Below are positions 53,972 to 63,224 of a DNA stretch of 64,000 bases, in pieces (the stretch's first letter is position 1; each line of letters starts with the position of its first letter). Location: the NCBI GenBank assembly GCA_963831105.1, contig CAWHOS010000009.1:248001-312000 (forward strand), written 5' to 3'. Source of the DNA: DATFQI01 sp963831105. GTDB taxonomy: Bacteria; Actinomycetota; Thermoleophilia; Solirubrobacterales; Solirubrobacteraceae. The position numbers and the translations under genes are program-made. The notes under the pieces are model-generated. The model saw only the letters and a list, made by a program, of their open reading frames with translations. It did no database searches and had not been told where the DNA came from.

Positions 53972-55030
53972 TTACGTCCGCCGGCGGAACCCGGTGGGCT
54001 CGATCTCGGGCTCGAGCGGGCTGGCGGGGAGGCCGGGCTCGGGATCGAGCGCGTCGTAGCCCGCGGGGGCGATGTCGTTCGGCGCGTCGGCGTGGAAGAT
54101 CGCCGCCAGGTACTGGATCTGGCCGCGGCCGACGGACAGCTCGTACTGGCCGCCGCCGTAGGCGCCCATGCCGCGCTCCTCGCAGAAGTCGTAGGCGGCG
54201 AACAGCGCCTCGATCGAGCCGAACCGCGACGGCTTGAGGTTGACCGTCTTGGGCAGGACGCGCTGGGCGAGGATGTCGTCGATCGAGTGGATCGGCGCGT
54301 CCCAGGTGATGCGGTCCTCGTACGGGCGCAGCGCCTCGCGCGCGGCCTCGTCCTCCAGATCGGGGTCCTCGAGCCAGGCGTCGGGGAACGTCTCGGCGAT
54401 GCGCTTGTAGAACGCCGGGTCGGTGTCGACGTCGACGACCGTGCCCTTGTAGGCGCCCTTGAAGTCGATCGAGTCGACGGCGCCGGTCTCGACCAGGCCG
54501 GCGATCAGCTCGTCGCTCCAGTCCGGCGTGCCGTCGAGCTTGAAGCGCAGGTCGGGGTAGCGGGCGAGCCGGCGCGTGACGGGGTCGAGCGTCGGCGGCT
54601 CGCCCATGCGCGAGGAGACGACGAAGGTGACGGGCCGAGGCTCGCGCTCGAGGACGTCGGCGAGCGAGCGGCCGGCCTGGCGCAGCGCGAGGTCCAGCGC
54701 CGCGCTCTCGAACGCCCAGCGGCGGTAGTTCGGGAACACGGGCATCTTCGGCGGGCCGGCCGGGAACGTGTCGAGCCCGCCGATGTGCGCGGAGAACGAC
54801 GCGACGGTCCAGCCGCCGGTGAGCGGGAGCACGGGCCCGTGGGCCTGCTGGTCGATCTGGTTGTCGCCGTCGTAGGTGACGTCCTCGCCGAGCCCCTCCT
54901 CGCCGCCGCCCTCCAGCCGGATCACGGTGGTGCGGCGCTCGAAGCCGCTCGAGACGGTCTTGCTGTGCCCTTCGAGCGTGTAGCCGTCGATCTCGAGTGG
55001 CAGGTCGGCGATGCGCTCGTAGGTGCTCAT
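53972..55030 (-). CDS. Enolase-superfamily protein of unknown specificity
   Basis: 352 residues. A muconate-lactonizing-enzyme-like layout: N-terminal capping domain with RRWAFESAALDLALRQAGRS, then barrel strands with metal/base candidates in DLRFKLDGT, DSIDFKGAY, WLEDPDLEDEA, DAPIHSIDD and TVNLKPSRFG. The two Lys (FKLD, NLKPS) sit where superfamily bases occur. Specificity cannot be assigned. Confidence 0.7.
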   Translation of the reverse strand: MSTYERIADLPLEIDGYTLEGHSKTVSSGFERRTTVIRLEGGGEEGLGEDVTYDGDNQIDQQAHGPVLPLTGGWTVASFSAHIGGLDTFPAGPPKMPVFPNYRRWAFESAALDLALRQAGRSLADVLEREPRPVTFVVSSRMGEPPTLDPVTRRLARYPDLRFKLDGTPDWSDELIAGLVETGAVDSIDFKGAYKGTVVDVDTDPAFYKRIAETFPDAWLEDPDLEDEAAREALRPYEDRITWDAPIHSIDDILAQRVLPKTVNLKPSRFGSIEALFAAYDFCEERGMGAYGGGQYELSVGRGQIQYLAAIFHADAPNDIAPAGYDALDPEPGLPASPLEPEIEPTGFRRRT

Positions 55031-55075
55031 GGCGCGGAAGGCTATCCGGGGTTGCCACTAGCCTCGCGGTCCGGA

Positions 55076-57317
55076 ATGCTCGAGGCGCTCGGCTTCTTCG
55101 CCCTGATGGAAGCGGCCGGGCTCGCCGCCGCGCCGCTCGCCGCGCTCGTGCTCGGCCGCCTGCCCGGCGCGGGCCTGGGCTTCGCCAAGGTGCTCGGCGT
55201 GCTGCTCGTCGGATGGCTGGTCTGGATGGCGGGCAGCCTCGGGATCGTGGGCTACGGCCCGGCGACGATTGCCGGCGCGTTCGCGCTCGTCGCGGTGCTC
55301 GGCGCGCTCGCCGCGTGGCGGCTGCGCCGGCTCGGGGCGCGGCTGCGCTCCGGCGCGGAGGAGCCGCCACGCGGGCGCCTCGGCCGCTGGCGCCGCGGCC
55401 GGCTCGCCGCGATGGCGCTGCCCGCCGAGGACCCCGCGCGGGGGCGGCTGTGGCTCGGCTCCGAGATCGTGTTCGCGGTCGCGTTCGCCGCGATGGCGCT
55501 GCTGATCGCCTACGCGCCCGACGTCTGGAACACCGAGAAGCCGATGGACGCGATGCTGATGACGGCGATCCAGGCGTCGGACGGCTTCCCGCCGCAGGAC
55601 GCGTGGATGGCGGGAGAGACGGTCAACTACTACTACCTCGGGCACCTGCTGCTGGCGCTGCCCGCCCACGCGCTCTCGCTGGAGCCGAGCGTCGCCTACA
55701 ACCTCGCGGTCGCCGGGCTGTTCGCGCTCTCGGCCTCGGCGGTCTTCACGCTCGCGGGGACGCTGTGGGCGGCGGCGCTGGCGCGCGGCGTGCGCGCCGC
55801 CGGCGGGCCGGTCGGCGCCGGCCTGGCGGCCGTCGCGCTCGCCCTCGTGCTCGGCAACCTCGCGGGCGCGCGCGAGTGGCTGCGCGCGGACGAGCCCGCC
55901 CGGCGGCTACGACTGGTTCGCCGTCTCGCGCGTGATCCCGGACACGATCAACGAGTTCCCCGCGTTCTCGTTCACGCTCGGCGACCTGCACGCGCACGTG
56001 CTGGCGATCCCGTTCACGCTGCTCGCCGCCGCGTTCGCGCTGCAGGTCGCGCTCGAGGGCCCGCGCGGGGACCTCGCGCTGCGGGCGGTGGCGGAGGCGC
56101 TCACCGCCGGGCTCGCCGTCGGCGCGCTCTACGCGATCAACTCGTGGTCGTATCCGGTGGCGGCCGGCCTGCTGGTCGGCGCCGTCGTGGTCTGGATGCG
56201 CAGCCCGGCGGCGCGCGGGCGGCGGCCGTTCGGCGCCGTCTGGACGGTGCTCGTGCTGCTCGCGGGCGTCGTGCTGGTTCTGCCGTTCTGGCTGGACTTC
56301 GACCCGGCGGCACGCGGCATCGGCTGGGTCGACGAGCGCCGCTCGTTCAGCGCGTGGGCGGGCGACATGGCGCTGATCTACGGCGTGCTCGGCTGGGCGG
56401 TGATCGCCGCGTACGCAGGCCGGCTGCTCGCGGCGCGACAGCGCGTGCGGATCGCGGCGTGGGGCGCGATCGGCGCCGCGTTCGTGCTCTCGCTGCTCGC
56501 GCCGGTCGACCTCTCCGGCGTGGCGCTGCTGCTCGCGGCGCTCGCGATCGCGCTGCACGCCGCACTCACGGACCGGCTCGTGGCGCCCGAGCGCTTCCTG
56601 TGGCTGCTCGTCGCCGGCGCCGTCGCGTGCGTGCTCGCGCCCGAGCTCGTCTACGTGCGCGACGAGTTCGACAACGGAGAGCTGTACCGGATGAACACGG
56701 TCTTCAAGCTCGGCTACCAGGCCTACCTGCTGCTCGCGGTGGCCGCGGCCTGCGCGCTGCCGTGGGCCGGCCGCTGGCTGCCGCGCCGGGCCTGGGCCGC
56801 GTGGGCGGCGGTCGGCGCGGTCCTGCTCTTGCTCGGGCTCGTGTTCCCCTACGCAGGCAACTGGGCCCGCCGCGACGGCTTCCGGCAGAGCCCGACGCTC
56901 GACGGGCTCGGCTGGCTGCGCGCGAGCGCCCCCGGCGACGTCGGGGCGATCGAGTGGCTGCGGGCGAACGCGCCGGGCGACGCCGTCCTGCTCGAGGCCG
57001 CCGGCCCCGACTACTCCGGCTTCGGCCACGGCCGCATCTCCACCTTCACGGGCCGCCCGGCCGTGATCGGGTGGGCCGGCCACGAGCTGCAGTGGAAGCA
57101 CGACCCCGGCACCCGCGCCGACGACGTGCGGGCGATGTACGCCGCGACCACGGCCGCGTCGGCGCGGCCGCTGCTGTCGCGCTACGGCGTGCGGTATGTC
57201 GTCGTCGGGCCGATCGAGCGGACGGACTACGGCGACGGCGGGATCGCCAAGTGGGACGAGCTGGGGCGGCGGGTGTTCGACCGCGACGGCACGGTCGTCT
57301 GGGACCTGGGCCGCTAG
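55076..57317 (+). CDS. YYY-domain (DUF2298) multi-pass membrane protein, one apparent frameshift
   Basis: About 747 residues, more than ten TM helices. ETVNYYYLGHLLLALPAHAL is the YYY signature, and VIPDTINEFPAFSFTLGDLH with LHAH follows. DUF2298 proteins resemble glycosyltransferases of the PMT/GT-C type, but the reaction is not established. An extra base at 55902-55906 separates ADEPAR from GYDWFAVSRVIPD. The stop overlaps the next gene's stop by 4 bp on the opposite strand. Confidence 0.85.
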
Positions 57318-58927
57318 CCGCCGCCCGAGACGACCCGCCGCACGTAGACCCACTCCGGCATGCCGCCGGTCGGGTTCCACGGCTCGCGGGCGCTCATCCA
57401 GCGCCACCAGTTCGCGGGGGAGAGCGCCTTGCCGTAGTCGCGGACCCACCACACGCGGAAGCGGATCTGGCGGCCGTCGTAGCCGGTCAGGGTCGGCTGC
57501 AGGCGCGTGTTGGAGGCCTGGGTGAGGATGATCACGTCGCTGTTGACCGGCGGCTCGCCGGCCGTCGAGAGGTCGAGGTAGCCGACGTCGAGGTCGCGGA
57601 AGTACCAGGCCCACGGGAACGTCGCGCCCTCGGCGGAGTCGATCAGGATCTTCAGCTTCCCGTCGCGGCGCTCGGCCAGCGCGGCGATCCGGCGGGCCTC
57701 GTCGGAGACGTCGGTCGAGGACTGGGTCGAGACGAGGAACTCGCGCGGGTCGGCGGGGTGGATCGCGTTGACGAGCACCGACGCGTAGACCGTGTAGGCG
57801 AGCGCCAGGGCCGTCGCGGCCAGCGCGATCTTGCCGGGCAGGCTGCGGCGCGAGGCCCACAGCTCCTGCAGGCCGACGCCGGCGAGCAGGATCAGCGGCA
57901 GCAGCGGGTGCAGCACCAGCCAGGCGAACTTCTCGCCCGCCCACGAGTAGACGATCAGCGAGACGACGAACGCCCAGACGAGGAACAGCCGCAGCAGCGT
58001 CGGCCGACGGAACGCCGCCACCGCGCCGACGATCCCGAGCACGATCACCGGCCACTCGTGGGCGAACAGGACGACGGAGTAGAAGACGGGCGACTCGCCG
58101 CCGCGGCCGACGTCGTGCTGGCCGAGCCAGTAGTCGAGGCCGGTCCAGAGACCGTAGATCCCGCTCGGGTGCGTGAAGAACGTCGTGAACAGCACCGTGT
58201 AGACGCCGAGGAACGCCGCGAGGCCCCAGAGCAGCGGCTCCCAGCTGAGGTCGACCAGCCGGCGCACGATCGGCGCCTCGCGCAGGCTGCCCGCCTGCCG
58301 CGCCTGCACCGCGATCGCGACCAGGAAGAAGCTCCCCGCGACGAAGATCGTGATGAAGGTCGACTCCTTGGTGGCGAAGCTCGCCGCCAGCAGCGCGCCG
58401 AACGCGGCCGGGTGCCAGCGGCGCGGCGCGTCGAAGAAGCGGAAGACGACGACGAGCATCGCGAGCGTGATCGCGGCGATGTAGATGTCCTCGCGCGCGA
58501 AGCGGGAGAAGTACAGGTACGAGGGGCCGATCGCCAGCAGCACGGCGGCGGCGTAGGCCGCGATCCGGCCGAGCTGCGCGCGCAGCCCGTACATCAGCGC
58601 GACCATCGAGGTGCCCATCAGCGCCGGGGCCAGGCGGGCGGTGAAGTCCGAGTCGCCGAACAGCGTGTACATCGCGGCGGTCAGGTAGAAGCGCAGCGGG
58701 CCGTGCAGCAGCGGGTCGTACTTGTAGTCGCCGTCGGTCTGGAGGATCCAGGAGAAGTACGCGTCCTGGCTCTCGTCGTGGTGGAACGGGCGCGCGCCGA
58801 GGTCGATCAGCCGCAGCGCGAGCGCGGCCGCGACCAGCAGGACCCAGGCGATCAGCTCGCCGCGCGGGCGGCGCCGCCGCGGCTCCGCGGGCGCCGGCTC
58901 CGCTTCGCGCTCGGCTACCTCAGGCAC
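57314..58927 (-). CDS. TIGR03663-type membrane glycosyltransferase-like protein
   Basis: 537 residues. After a basic N-terminus, about 11 TM helices; the first loop carries ARPFHHDESQDAYFSW, with the acidic DE of GT-C/PMT enzymes that use polyprenyl-phosphate sugars. A large extracytoplasmic C-terminal domain follows (~410-537). The family commonly accompanies YYY-domain proteins. Substrate unknown. It overlaps the next upstream gene by 8 bp. Confidence 0.82.
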   Translation of the reverse strand: MPEVAEREAEPAPAEPRRRRPRGELIAWVLLVAAALALRLIDLGARPFHHDESQDAYFSWILQTDGDYKYDPLLHGPLRFYLTAAMYTLFGDSDFTARLAPALMGTSMVALMYGLRAQLGRIAAYAAAVLLAIGPSYLYFSRFAREDIYIAAITLAMLVVVFRFFDAPRRWHPAAFGALLAASFATKESTFITIFVAGSFFLVAIAVQARQAGSLREAPIVRRLVDLSWEPLLWGLAAFLGVYTVLFTTFFTHPSGIYGLWTGLDYWLGQHDVGRGGESPVFYSVVLFAHEWPVIVLGIVGAVAAFRRPTLLRLFLVWAFVVSLIVYSWAGEKFAWLVLHPLLPLILLAGVGLQELWASRRSLPGKIALAATALALAYTVYASVLVNAIHPADPREFLVSTQSSTDVSDEARRIAALAERRDGKLKILIDSAEGATFPWAWYFRDLDVGYLDLSTAGEPPVNSDVIILTQASNTRLQPTLTGYDGRQIRFRVWWVRDYGKALSPANWWRWMSAREPWNPTGGMPEWVYVRRVVSGGG

Positions 58928-59943
58928 GGGCCGTGCGCAGCTTGCCGAGGCCGCCGTAGCGGGTCACCAGCAGCGCGAGGCCGGCGAGCGTGATCGGGAC
59001 GACGATGACGAAGCGCAGCATCACCACGTAGGCCACCGCCTGCGCGCTGGTCGCGCCGAGCGCCTTGATCCCGATGATCGCGGCCGCGTCCTGCGTCCCC
59101 GCGTAGGCGGGCCCGGACGGGATCATGGCGAAGATGCTGGCGAGCGCGACGATGTAGAGGCCCTCGATCGGCGTCATCCCGAAGCCGACCCCCGCGGCCG
59201 AGGCCATCCACACGCCCGCCTCGATCGCCCAGATCAGCATCGTCAGGCCGAGCAGCCGCAGCCCGTGGTGCGCGCGGCGCAGCCCGAGCGTGGCGGAGGC
59301 GATCGGCGCCAGGAAGTCCATCACGCGCTCGTTGCGGCGCACCAGCAGGTAGGCGAGCCCCGCGCCGGCGGCGAGCGCCGCGGCGGCGAGCAACACGTAC
59401 TCGACCTTGTCGCCGCCGACCTCGCCGAGCAGCCCGTAGCCGACGATCACGAAGATCACGACGAGCAGCCCGACGTCCAGCACCCGCTCGGCGAGCAGCG
59501 TCCCGACGACGTTGCGCATCCGCAGCGCGGCGCGCGGCGCCATCAGCACGACGCGGATCGCGTCGCCCGCGCGCGCGGGGAGCAGGTTGTTGCCCATGTA
59601 GCCGATGACGTTGATCTCGTGGGTCGCGCGGCGCGGCGGCGTGCCGCCCTCGTCGACGAGCAGCCGCTGCCAGCGCTCGCCGCGCACGAACGTCGCGGCG
59701 GCGTACAGCAGCACGGCCCCGGCGACCGCGAGCCACTCGCCGGCGTCCTGCGGCAGGCGGGGCGCGGACTGCTGCGTCGCCCAGTAGACGACGCCCGCGA
59801 GCGAGACGACGGAGACGGCGACGCCGAGCCACGAAGCGCGCGGGCCGCGCCGGGTGGCGCGCTCCGCGGCGGATGCGGGCTCGGGCGCCTGCGGCGGCGC
59901 GGGCCGCGGCGATGCGGGGGCGGGCGTCTCGATGGGAGCCCAT
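58920..59943 (-). CDS. Lysylphosphatidylglycerol synthetase TM-type (UPF0104) membrane protein, frameshift at the start
   Basis: About 341 residues with seven to eight TM helices. Landmarks: RATHEINVIGYMGNNLLPAR, RAGDAIRVVLM, VVGTLLAERVLDVGLLVVIF and IPSGPAYAGTQDAA, typical of the flippase-like half of MprF relatives. The good frame has no start codon upstream of 59714; one extra G in ATGGG at 59939-59943 would restore ATG and the N-terminus APIETPAPASPRP. Forms an operon with the TIGR03663 gene. Confidence 0.8.
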
Positions 59944-60565
59944 GATGGCGGACGCTCCCGGCGTCACACTCATGTGCGTGCCCGTCGCCCGCCAGATATC
60001 CCTGCCCGGGGACCCCGGCACGTGGGAGCGGCTCGGCTTCGTGCCGGGAGAGCCGGTCGGAGAGGTGCGGATGGCGCCCGGCGCGGCGCAGCTCGAGCTG
60101 GGCATCGAGGGGCTGCGGCGCGATCGCCCCGACGGGCTCGCGCTCGTCGCGGTCCCGCCGTCGCCCGTGGAGCCGGGCACGCACCCCAACGGCGCGACGG
60201 TCGTCGACCACGTCGTGGCGCTCACGGACGACATGGAGCGGACGCTCGCGGCACTGCGGGAGGCCGGCCTCGAGGTGCGCCGCATGCGCGTGCCGCCCGA
60301 GGCGCCAGTCCGGCAGGCCTTCATCAACCTCCGCACGCTGATCCTCGAGGTCGTCGAGGTCGACGGCGACGCGGCCGCGCTGTGGGGCGTGACCGTCGTG
60401 GTCGCCGACCTGGACGCCCTCGCGCGCGACCTCGGCGGCCTGCTCGACCCGCCCCGTGACGCCGTCCAGGCCGGGCGACGGATCGCGACGGTGGGCCAGG
60501 ACGCCGAGCTGCCGACGCCGCTCGCGTTCATGACCCCGCGACCGAAACGTTCGCCGTCCTCCTGA
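59942..60565 (+). CDS. VOC/glyoxalase-like protein
   Basis: 207 residues from ATG 59942 (or 59945). Two babbb units are suggested by VTLMCVPVARQISLPGDPGT and VVDHVVALTDDMERTLAALR with REAGLEVRRM; FINLRTLILEVVEV carries a metal-ligand-like Glu. Metal dependence and substrate are uncertain. Its start overlaps the divergent membrane-protein start. Confidence 0.6.
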   Translation: MMADAPGVTLMCVPVARQISLPGDPGTWERLGFVPGEPVGEVRMAPGAAQLELGIEGLRRDRPDGLALVAVPPSPVEPGTHPNGATVVDHVVALTDDMERTLAALREAGLEVRRMRVPPEAPVRQAFINLRTLILEVVEVDGDAAALWGVTVVVADLDALARDLGGLLDPPRDAVQAGRRIATVGQDAELPTPLAFMTPRPKRSPSS

Positions 60566-60578
60566 GTTCAAGAGCGAC

Positions 60579-61733
60579 GTGCGCCGCATCGCTCTCACCG
60601 TCCTCACGGCCGCCGCCGTGCTCGCCCCGGCCGCCGGCGCGAGCGCCGACTACGTCGTCGACGGCCGCGGCTTCGGGCACGGCGTCGGGATGTCGCAGTA
60701 CGGCGCCTACGGCTACGCGCTGCGGGAGGGCCGCGACTTCCGGTGGATCCTCGGCCACTACTACCCGGGCACGACGGTCGGCCGTGTCGCGAGCGCGCGC
60801 CTGCGCGTCGTCCTTCGTGACACGCGCGCGCCGAAGGTCTGCGGGGCGACGCGGGCGCGCGCGGCCGGCGGGCGCACGATCAAGCTGCGCGACACCCGCA
60901 CCTACGCCTTCAGCGCGCTCGGTGCCGCCAAGCTGCGCGTGACCGATACGAGCAACGGCCGCACCCGCGCGCGCCTGACCGCTCCGGTGCGCGTGACCGG
61001 CGGCGCTTCGACGTGCATCCGCGGCGAGGCGATCAACGGCGTGCGCAACGGCCTGTACCGCGGCGCGATCACCATGCAGCGCTGGGAGGGGCGCCGCCTC
61101 CTCGCCGTCAACGAGCTCGGGCTCGAGTCCTACCTGCAGGGCGTGGTCACCGCCGAGATGCCGGCGAGCTGGGCCGCCGAGGCGCTCAAGGCCCAGGCTG
61201 TCGTCGCCCGCTCCTACGCGCTGCGCAGCCGACGCAGCGACCGCGTCTTCGACCTCTATCCCGACACCCGCTCGCAGGTCTACCGCGGCGTCGCCGGCGA
61301 GACCGCCGCGGCGATCGCCGCCGCCCGCGCCACGCGCGCGCTCGCCGTCCGCTACGGCGTCGAGATCGCCCAGACCTTCTTCCACTCCACCTCGGGCGGG
61401 CGCACCGCCGGCTCCGTCGAGGGCTTCGGCGGCGGCCTGGAGGTCCCGTACCTGCGTCCCGTCGAGGACGCCTACGACGACATCTCGCCGCTGCACACGT
61501 GGAGCGTGCGGCTGACCGACCGCGACATGGAGCGCAAGCTGCGCGAGGTCGTGCTCGGCGACCTGCAGGACGTGAAGGTCGCGAGCACGGGCGAGACCGG
61601 CCGCGCCGCCACGGTGGACGTCATCGGCGACGAGGGCACGATCCAGATCTCTGGCCAGGAGCTGCGCCGCTTCCTCGGCCTGCGCAGCCACTGGTTCACG
61701 ATCCGCCGCGAGCCCGCTCGGCCTACTCGGTAG
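60579..61733 (+). CDS. Secreted SpoIID/LytB-domain protein
   Basis: 384 residues from GTG 60579. A signal peptide (RRIALTVLTAAAVLAPAAGA) is followed by GFGHGVGMSQYGAYGYA and the SpoIID core LGLESYLQGVVTAEMPASW, EALKAQAVVARSYAL and TFFHSTSGGRTAGS. SpoIID-type proteins are lytic transglycosylases of peptidoglycan; the catalytic Glu is probably that in VTAEMP. The host need not sporulate: many actinobacteria carry LytB-like forms. Confidence 0.88.
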   Translation: MRRIALTVLTAAAVLAPAAGASADYVVDGRGFGHGVGMSQYGAYGYALREGRDFRWILGHYYPGTTVGRVASARLRVVLRDTRAPKVCGATRARAAGGRTIKLRDTRTYAFSALGAAKLRVTDTSNGRTRARLTAPVRVTGGASTCIRGEAINGVRNGLYRGAITMQRWEGRRLLAVNELGLESYLQGVVTAEMPASWAAEALKAQAVVARSYALRSRRSDRVFDLYPDTRSQVYRGVAGETAAAIAAARATRALAVRYGVEIAQTFFHSTSGGRTAGSVEGFGGGLEVPYLRPVEDAYDDISPLHTWSVRLTDRDMERKLREVVLGDLQDVKVASTGETGRAATVDVIGDEGTIQISGQELRRFLGLRSHWFTIRREPARPTR

Positions 61734-61744
61734 CTCCGGCGAAC

Positions 61745-61888
61745 GTCAACTGCGGCTGGTAAAGGGGTGGGGGAGCCACCCGTTGCTTGCGAGCGGTGGA
61801 TAACTGTGCCTCAGGCCCGATAACCCACCGCTCGAGTGAAACCCCGGCGCCGGCGCACCCCTCACCCTCCTACCCAGCCGCCGTTGAC
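61745..61888. repeat. 144-bp intergenic element with inverted-repeat ends, copy B
   Basis: Left end GTCAACTGCGGCTGG, right end (complemented) GTCAACGGCGGCTGG; GGGGGAGCCACCCG follows the left arm as in copy A. The flank CCGGCGAAC before the left end is also found, complemented, after the right end of copy A, so the terminal repeat is longer than the shared core. The centre has a different hairpin: GAGCGGTGG and CCACCGCTC around 61791-61833, enclosing GCCTCAGGC. Confidence 0.82.
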
Positions 61889-61896
61889 TTTCGGGT

Positions 61897-61911
61897 TCGA
61901 ACCCTGTTCGA
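61897..61911. promoter_or_regulatory. LexA-like inverted repeat with 3-nt spacer
   Basis: TCGAAC and GTTCGA enclose CCT. The half-sites are those of the actinobacterial SOS box, but the standard spacer is four bases. It lies 16 bp upstream of the promoter candidate at 61928-61957. Confidence 0.35.
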
Positions 61912-61927
61912 CCGCCCGACACGACGA

Positions 61928-61957
61928 TTGGACGGATCCCGGTTCGTCTTGTACCTT
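61928..61957 (+). promoter_or_regulatory. Promoter candidate for the microprotein and homing-repeat genes
   Basis: TTGGAC (61928-61933) and TACCTT (61952-61957) are 18 nt apart. The ATG of the microprotein is 10 nt after the -10 element, so the transcript would be leaderless or nearly so. Confidence 0.5.
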
Positions 61958-61967
61958 GGCAACAGGC

Positions 61968-62081
61968 ATGTACGTCCTGCACGCAATCGCGACCCAGATC
62001 AACGCCGCCCCCGAGCGGTCGGTCGTCGTGCGTGCCAAGGGCATCAACGGCATGACGTTCGACCTCCCGCGCGGCAGCTAG
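61968..62081 (+). CDS. 37-residue microprotein
   Basis: Starts MYVLHAIATQINAAPERS and ends with GMTFDLPRGS. It begins a few bases after a good promoter and ends 16 bp before the homing-repeat gene. No hydrophobic segment long enough for a membrane helix. No family recognised. It could be a leader peptide for the downstream gene or a functional small protein. Confidence 0.5.
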   Translation: MYVLHAIATQINAAPERSVVVRAKGINGMTFDLPRGS

Positions 62082-62097
62082 CGGACGGAGCATTCAC

Positions 62098-63162
62098 ATG
62101 TCCCCGTCCGCGCAGAACGCGGGCGGTGGGCGACGTGTCACCCGCTGGACCCGCGAACTGATCATCGAGAAGATCCGCGAGTGGAACGACCGGTACGGCG
62201 AGCCGCCGTGCTCGGCCGACTGGAACCCGTCGCTGGCCCGCTGGCGCGCCCAGGAGTGGCGTGCCGAGCGCTACCGCGAGGGGGTCTGGCCCTCCACCAA
62301 CGCCGCAAAGCGCCCGTTCGAGGGCAGCTTCGACGCGGCCGTGCGCGCGGCCGGCCTGGAGCCTCACAAGCCCGGGCCGCGCCGGCGCCTGCCCGGCGAG
62401 GCCCGCCCTGCGGTCGAGCGCCGCGACGACGGCTGGACGCGCGTGCCGCGCGACGTGGCCGACGAGCTGCTGGCCGCCGACGAGCGGGCGCGGCTCGCCG
62501 AGGCGCACGCCGCCGCGCTCGAGCGCCGGCTGGCCGCCGCGGAGCGTCGCGCCGACCGGGCCGAGGAGAAGGTCGACGACGCGCGCCGCCGGGCGCGCCG
62601 GGCGAGCGAGCAGGCCGGCCGGGCCCGCCGCGCGCGCGAGCGCACGCGGCTGACCGCGGCCGAGACCCGCGAGCTGACGCTCGAGCGCCTGGAGTCGGTG
62701 AGCACGGACGCCGAAGCGCGCGTGCGCGCCTCCGAGGACCAGGCCGAGGCCGCCGCCCAGGACGCCTACGAGGCCCGCCGCGCGATGCGCGCGGCGGACG
62801 CGCGGGCGTCGAGTGCGGAGGCCCGGGCGGTCGCGGCGGAGCGGCTCGCGGCCGCGACCCGTGCCGAGCTCTCCTCGGAGGGCACGACGCAGGCGTGGGC
62901 GGCGACCCGCGAGGCCGAGGCGCGCGCGGCGGAGGCCGAGCGGCGCTCGCGCGAGCTGGCGTCGCTGGTCTGCGGCGAGCAGCGGCGGCTCAGCGCGGCC
63001 GAGCTGGCTGGCCTGCGCGAGGGCGGCCCGTCCGGGCCGGCGGTGCTCGCGTCGGCGCTGAAGGCGCTCGGCTCCGCACGGGCCTCCGGCGACCGCACGG
63101 GCCTGGCCGCGGCGCTGGGCGAGCTCGCCTCCGCGGCCGTGCGCTGGCGGGACCGGCTCTGA
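62098..63162 (+). CDS. Homing-endonuclease-associated-repeat protein with long coiled coil
   Basis: 354 residues. Residues ~15-90 match the repeat found beside HNH homing endonucleases: RWTRELIIEKIREWNDRYGE, PPCSADWNPSLARWRAQEW, GVWPSTNAAKRPFEGSFDAA and VRAAGLEP. Residues ~125-310 are an almost unbroken Ala/Arg/Glu coiled coil (ERRLAAAERRADRAEEKVDD). No nuclease domain is visible. The repeat probably binds DNA, so the protein may be a DNA-binding dimer or scaffold rather than a nuclease. Confidence 0.7.
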   Translation: MSPSAQNAGGGRRVTRWTRELIIEKIREWNDRYGEPPCSADWNPSLARWRAQEWRAERYREGVWPSTNAAKRPFEGSFDAAVRAAGLEPHKPGPRRRLPGEARPAVERRDDGWTRVPRDVADELLAADERARLAEAHAAALERRLAAAERRADRAEEKVDDARRRARRASEQAGRARRARERTRLTAAETRELTLERLESVSTDAEARVRASEDQAEAAAQDAYEARRAMRAADARASSAEARAVAAERLAAATRAELSSEGTTQAWAATREAEARAAEAERRSRELASLVCGEQRRLSAAELAGLREGGPSGPAVLASALKALGSARASGDRTGLAAALGELASAAVRWRDRL

Positions 63163-63214
63163 ATCGGCGGGATCGGCTCTTCGACGGGCTCTAGCTGTAG
63201 CCGGTCCCGCCGAT
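63163..63214 (+). terminator. 16-bp stem-loop after the homing-repeat gene
   Basis: ATCGGCGGGATCGGCT (63163-63178) pairs with AGCCGGTCCCGCCGAT (63199-63214) at 15 of 16 positions, the exception being a G-U wobble in RNA. The loop is 20 nt. Its right arm overlaps the sigma-28-like element of the next gene. Confidence 0.6.
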
Positions 63215-63216
63215 AC
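63190..63216 (+). promoter_or_regulatory. Sigma-28-like element before the PilZ gene
   Basis: TCTAG (63190-63194) and GCCGATAC (63209-63216) are 14 nt apart, the same geometry as TCAAG and GCCGATCA before cheW. The -10 ends 8 nt before the ATG. The GCCGAT lies in the arm of a hairpin, so it may be coincidental. Confidence 0.3.
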
Positions 63217-63224
63217 CCATAGAA

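Noticed and set aside
57314..57317. Overlapping stops as evidence for an overlapping gene
   Set aside because: A 4-bp CTAG overlap of convergent stops is common in dense genomes, as also at 41476-41479.
54092..58993. A single 1,633-codon open frame
   Set aside because: Only its middle part (55076 to ~55905) encodes a recognisable protein; the rest is antisense or out of frame to well-supported genes.
61891..61906. tRNA T-arm-like GGGTTCGAACCC
   Set aside because: No cloverleaf can be built on either side; it is explained as part of the inverted repeat TCGAAC/GTTCGA.
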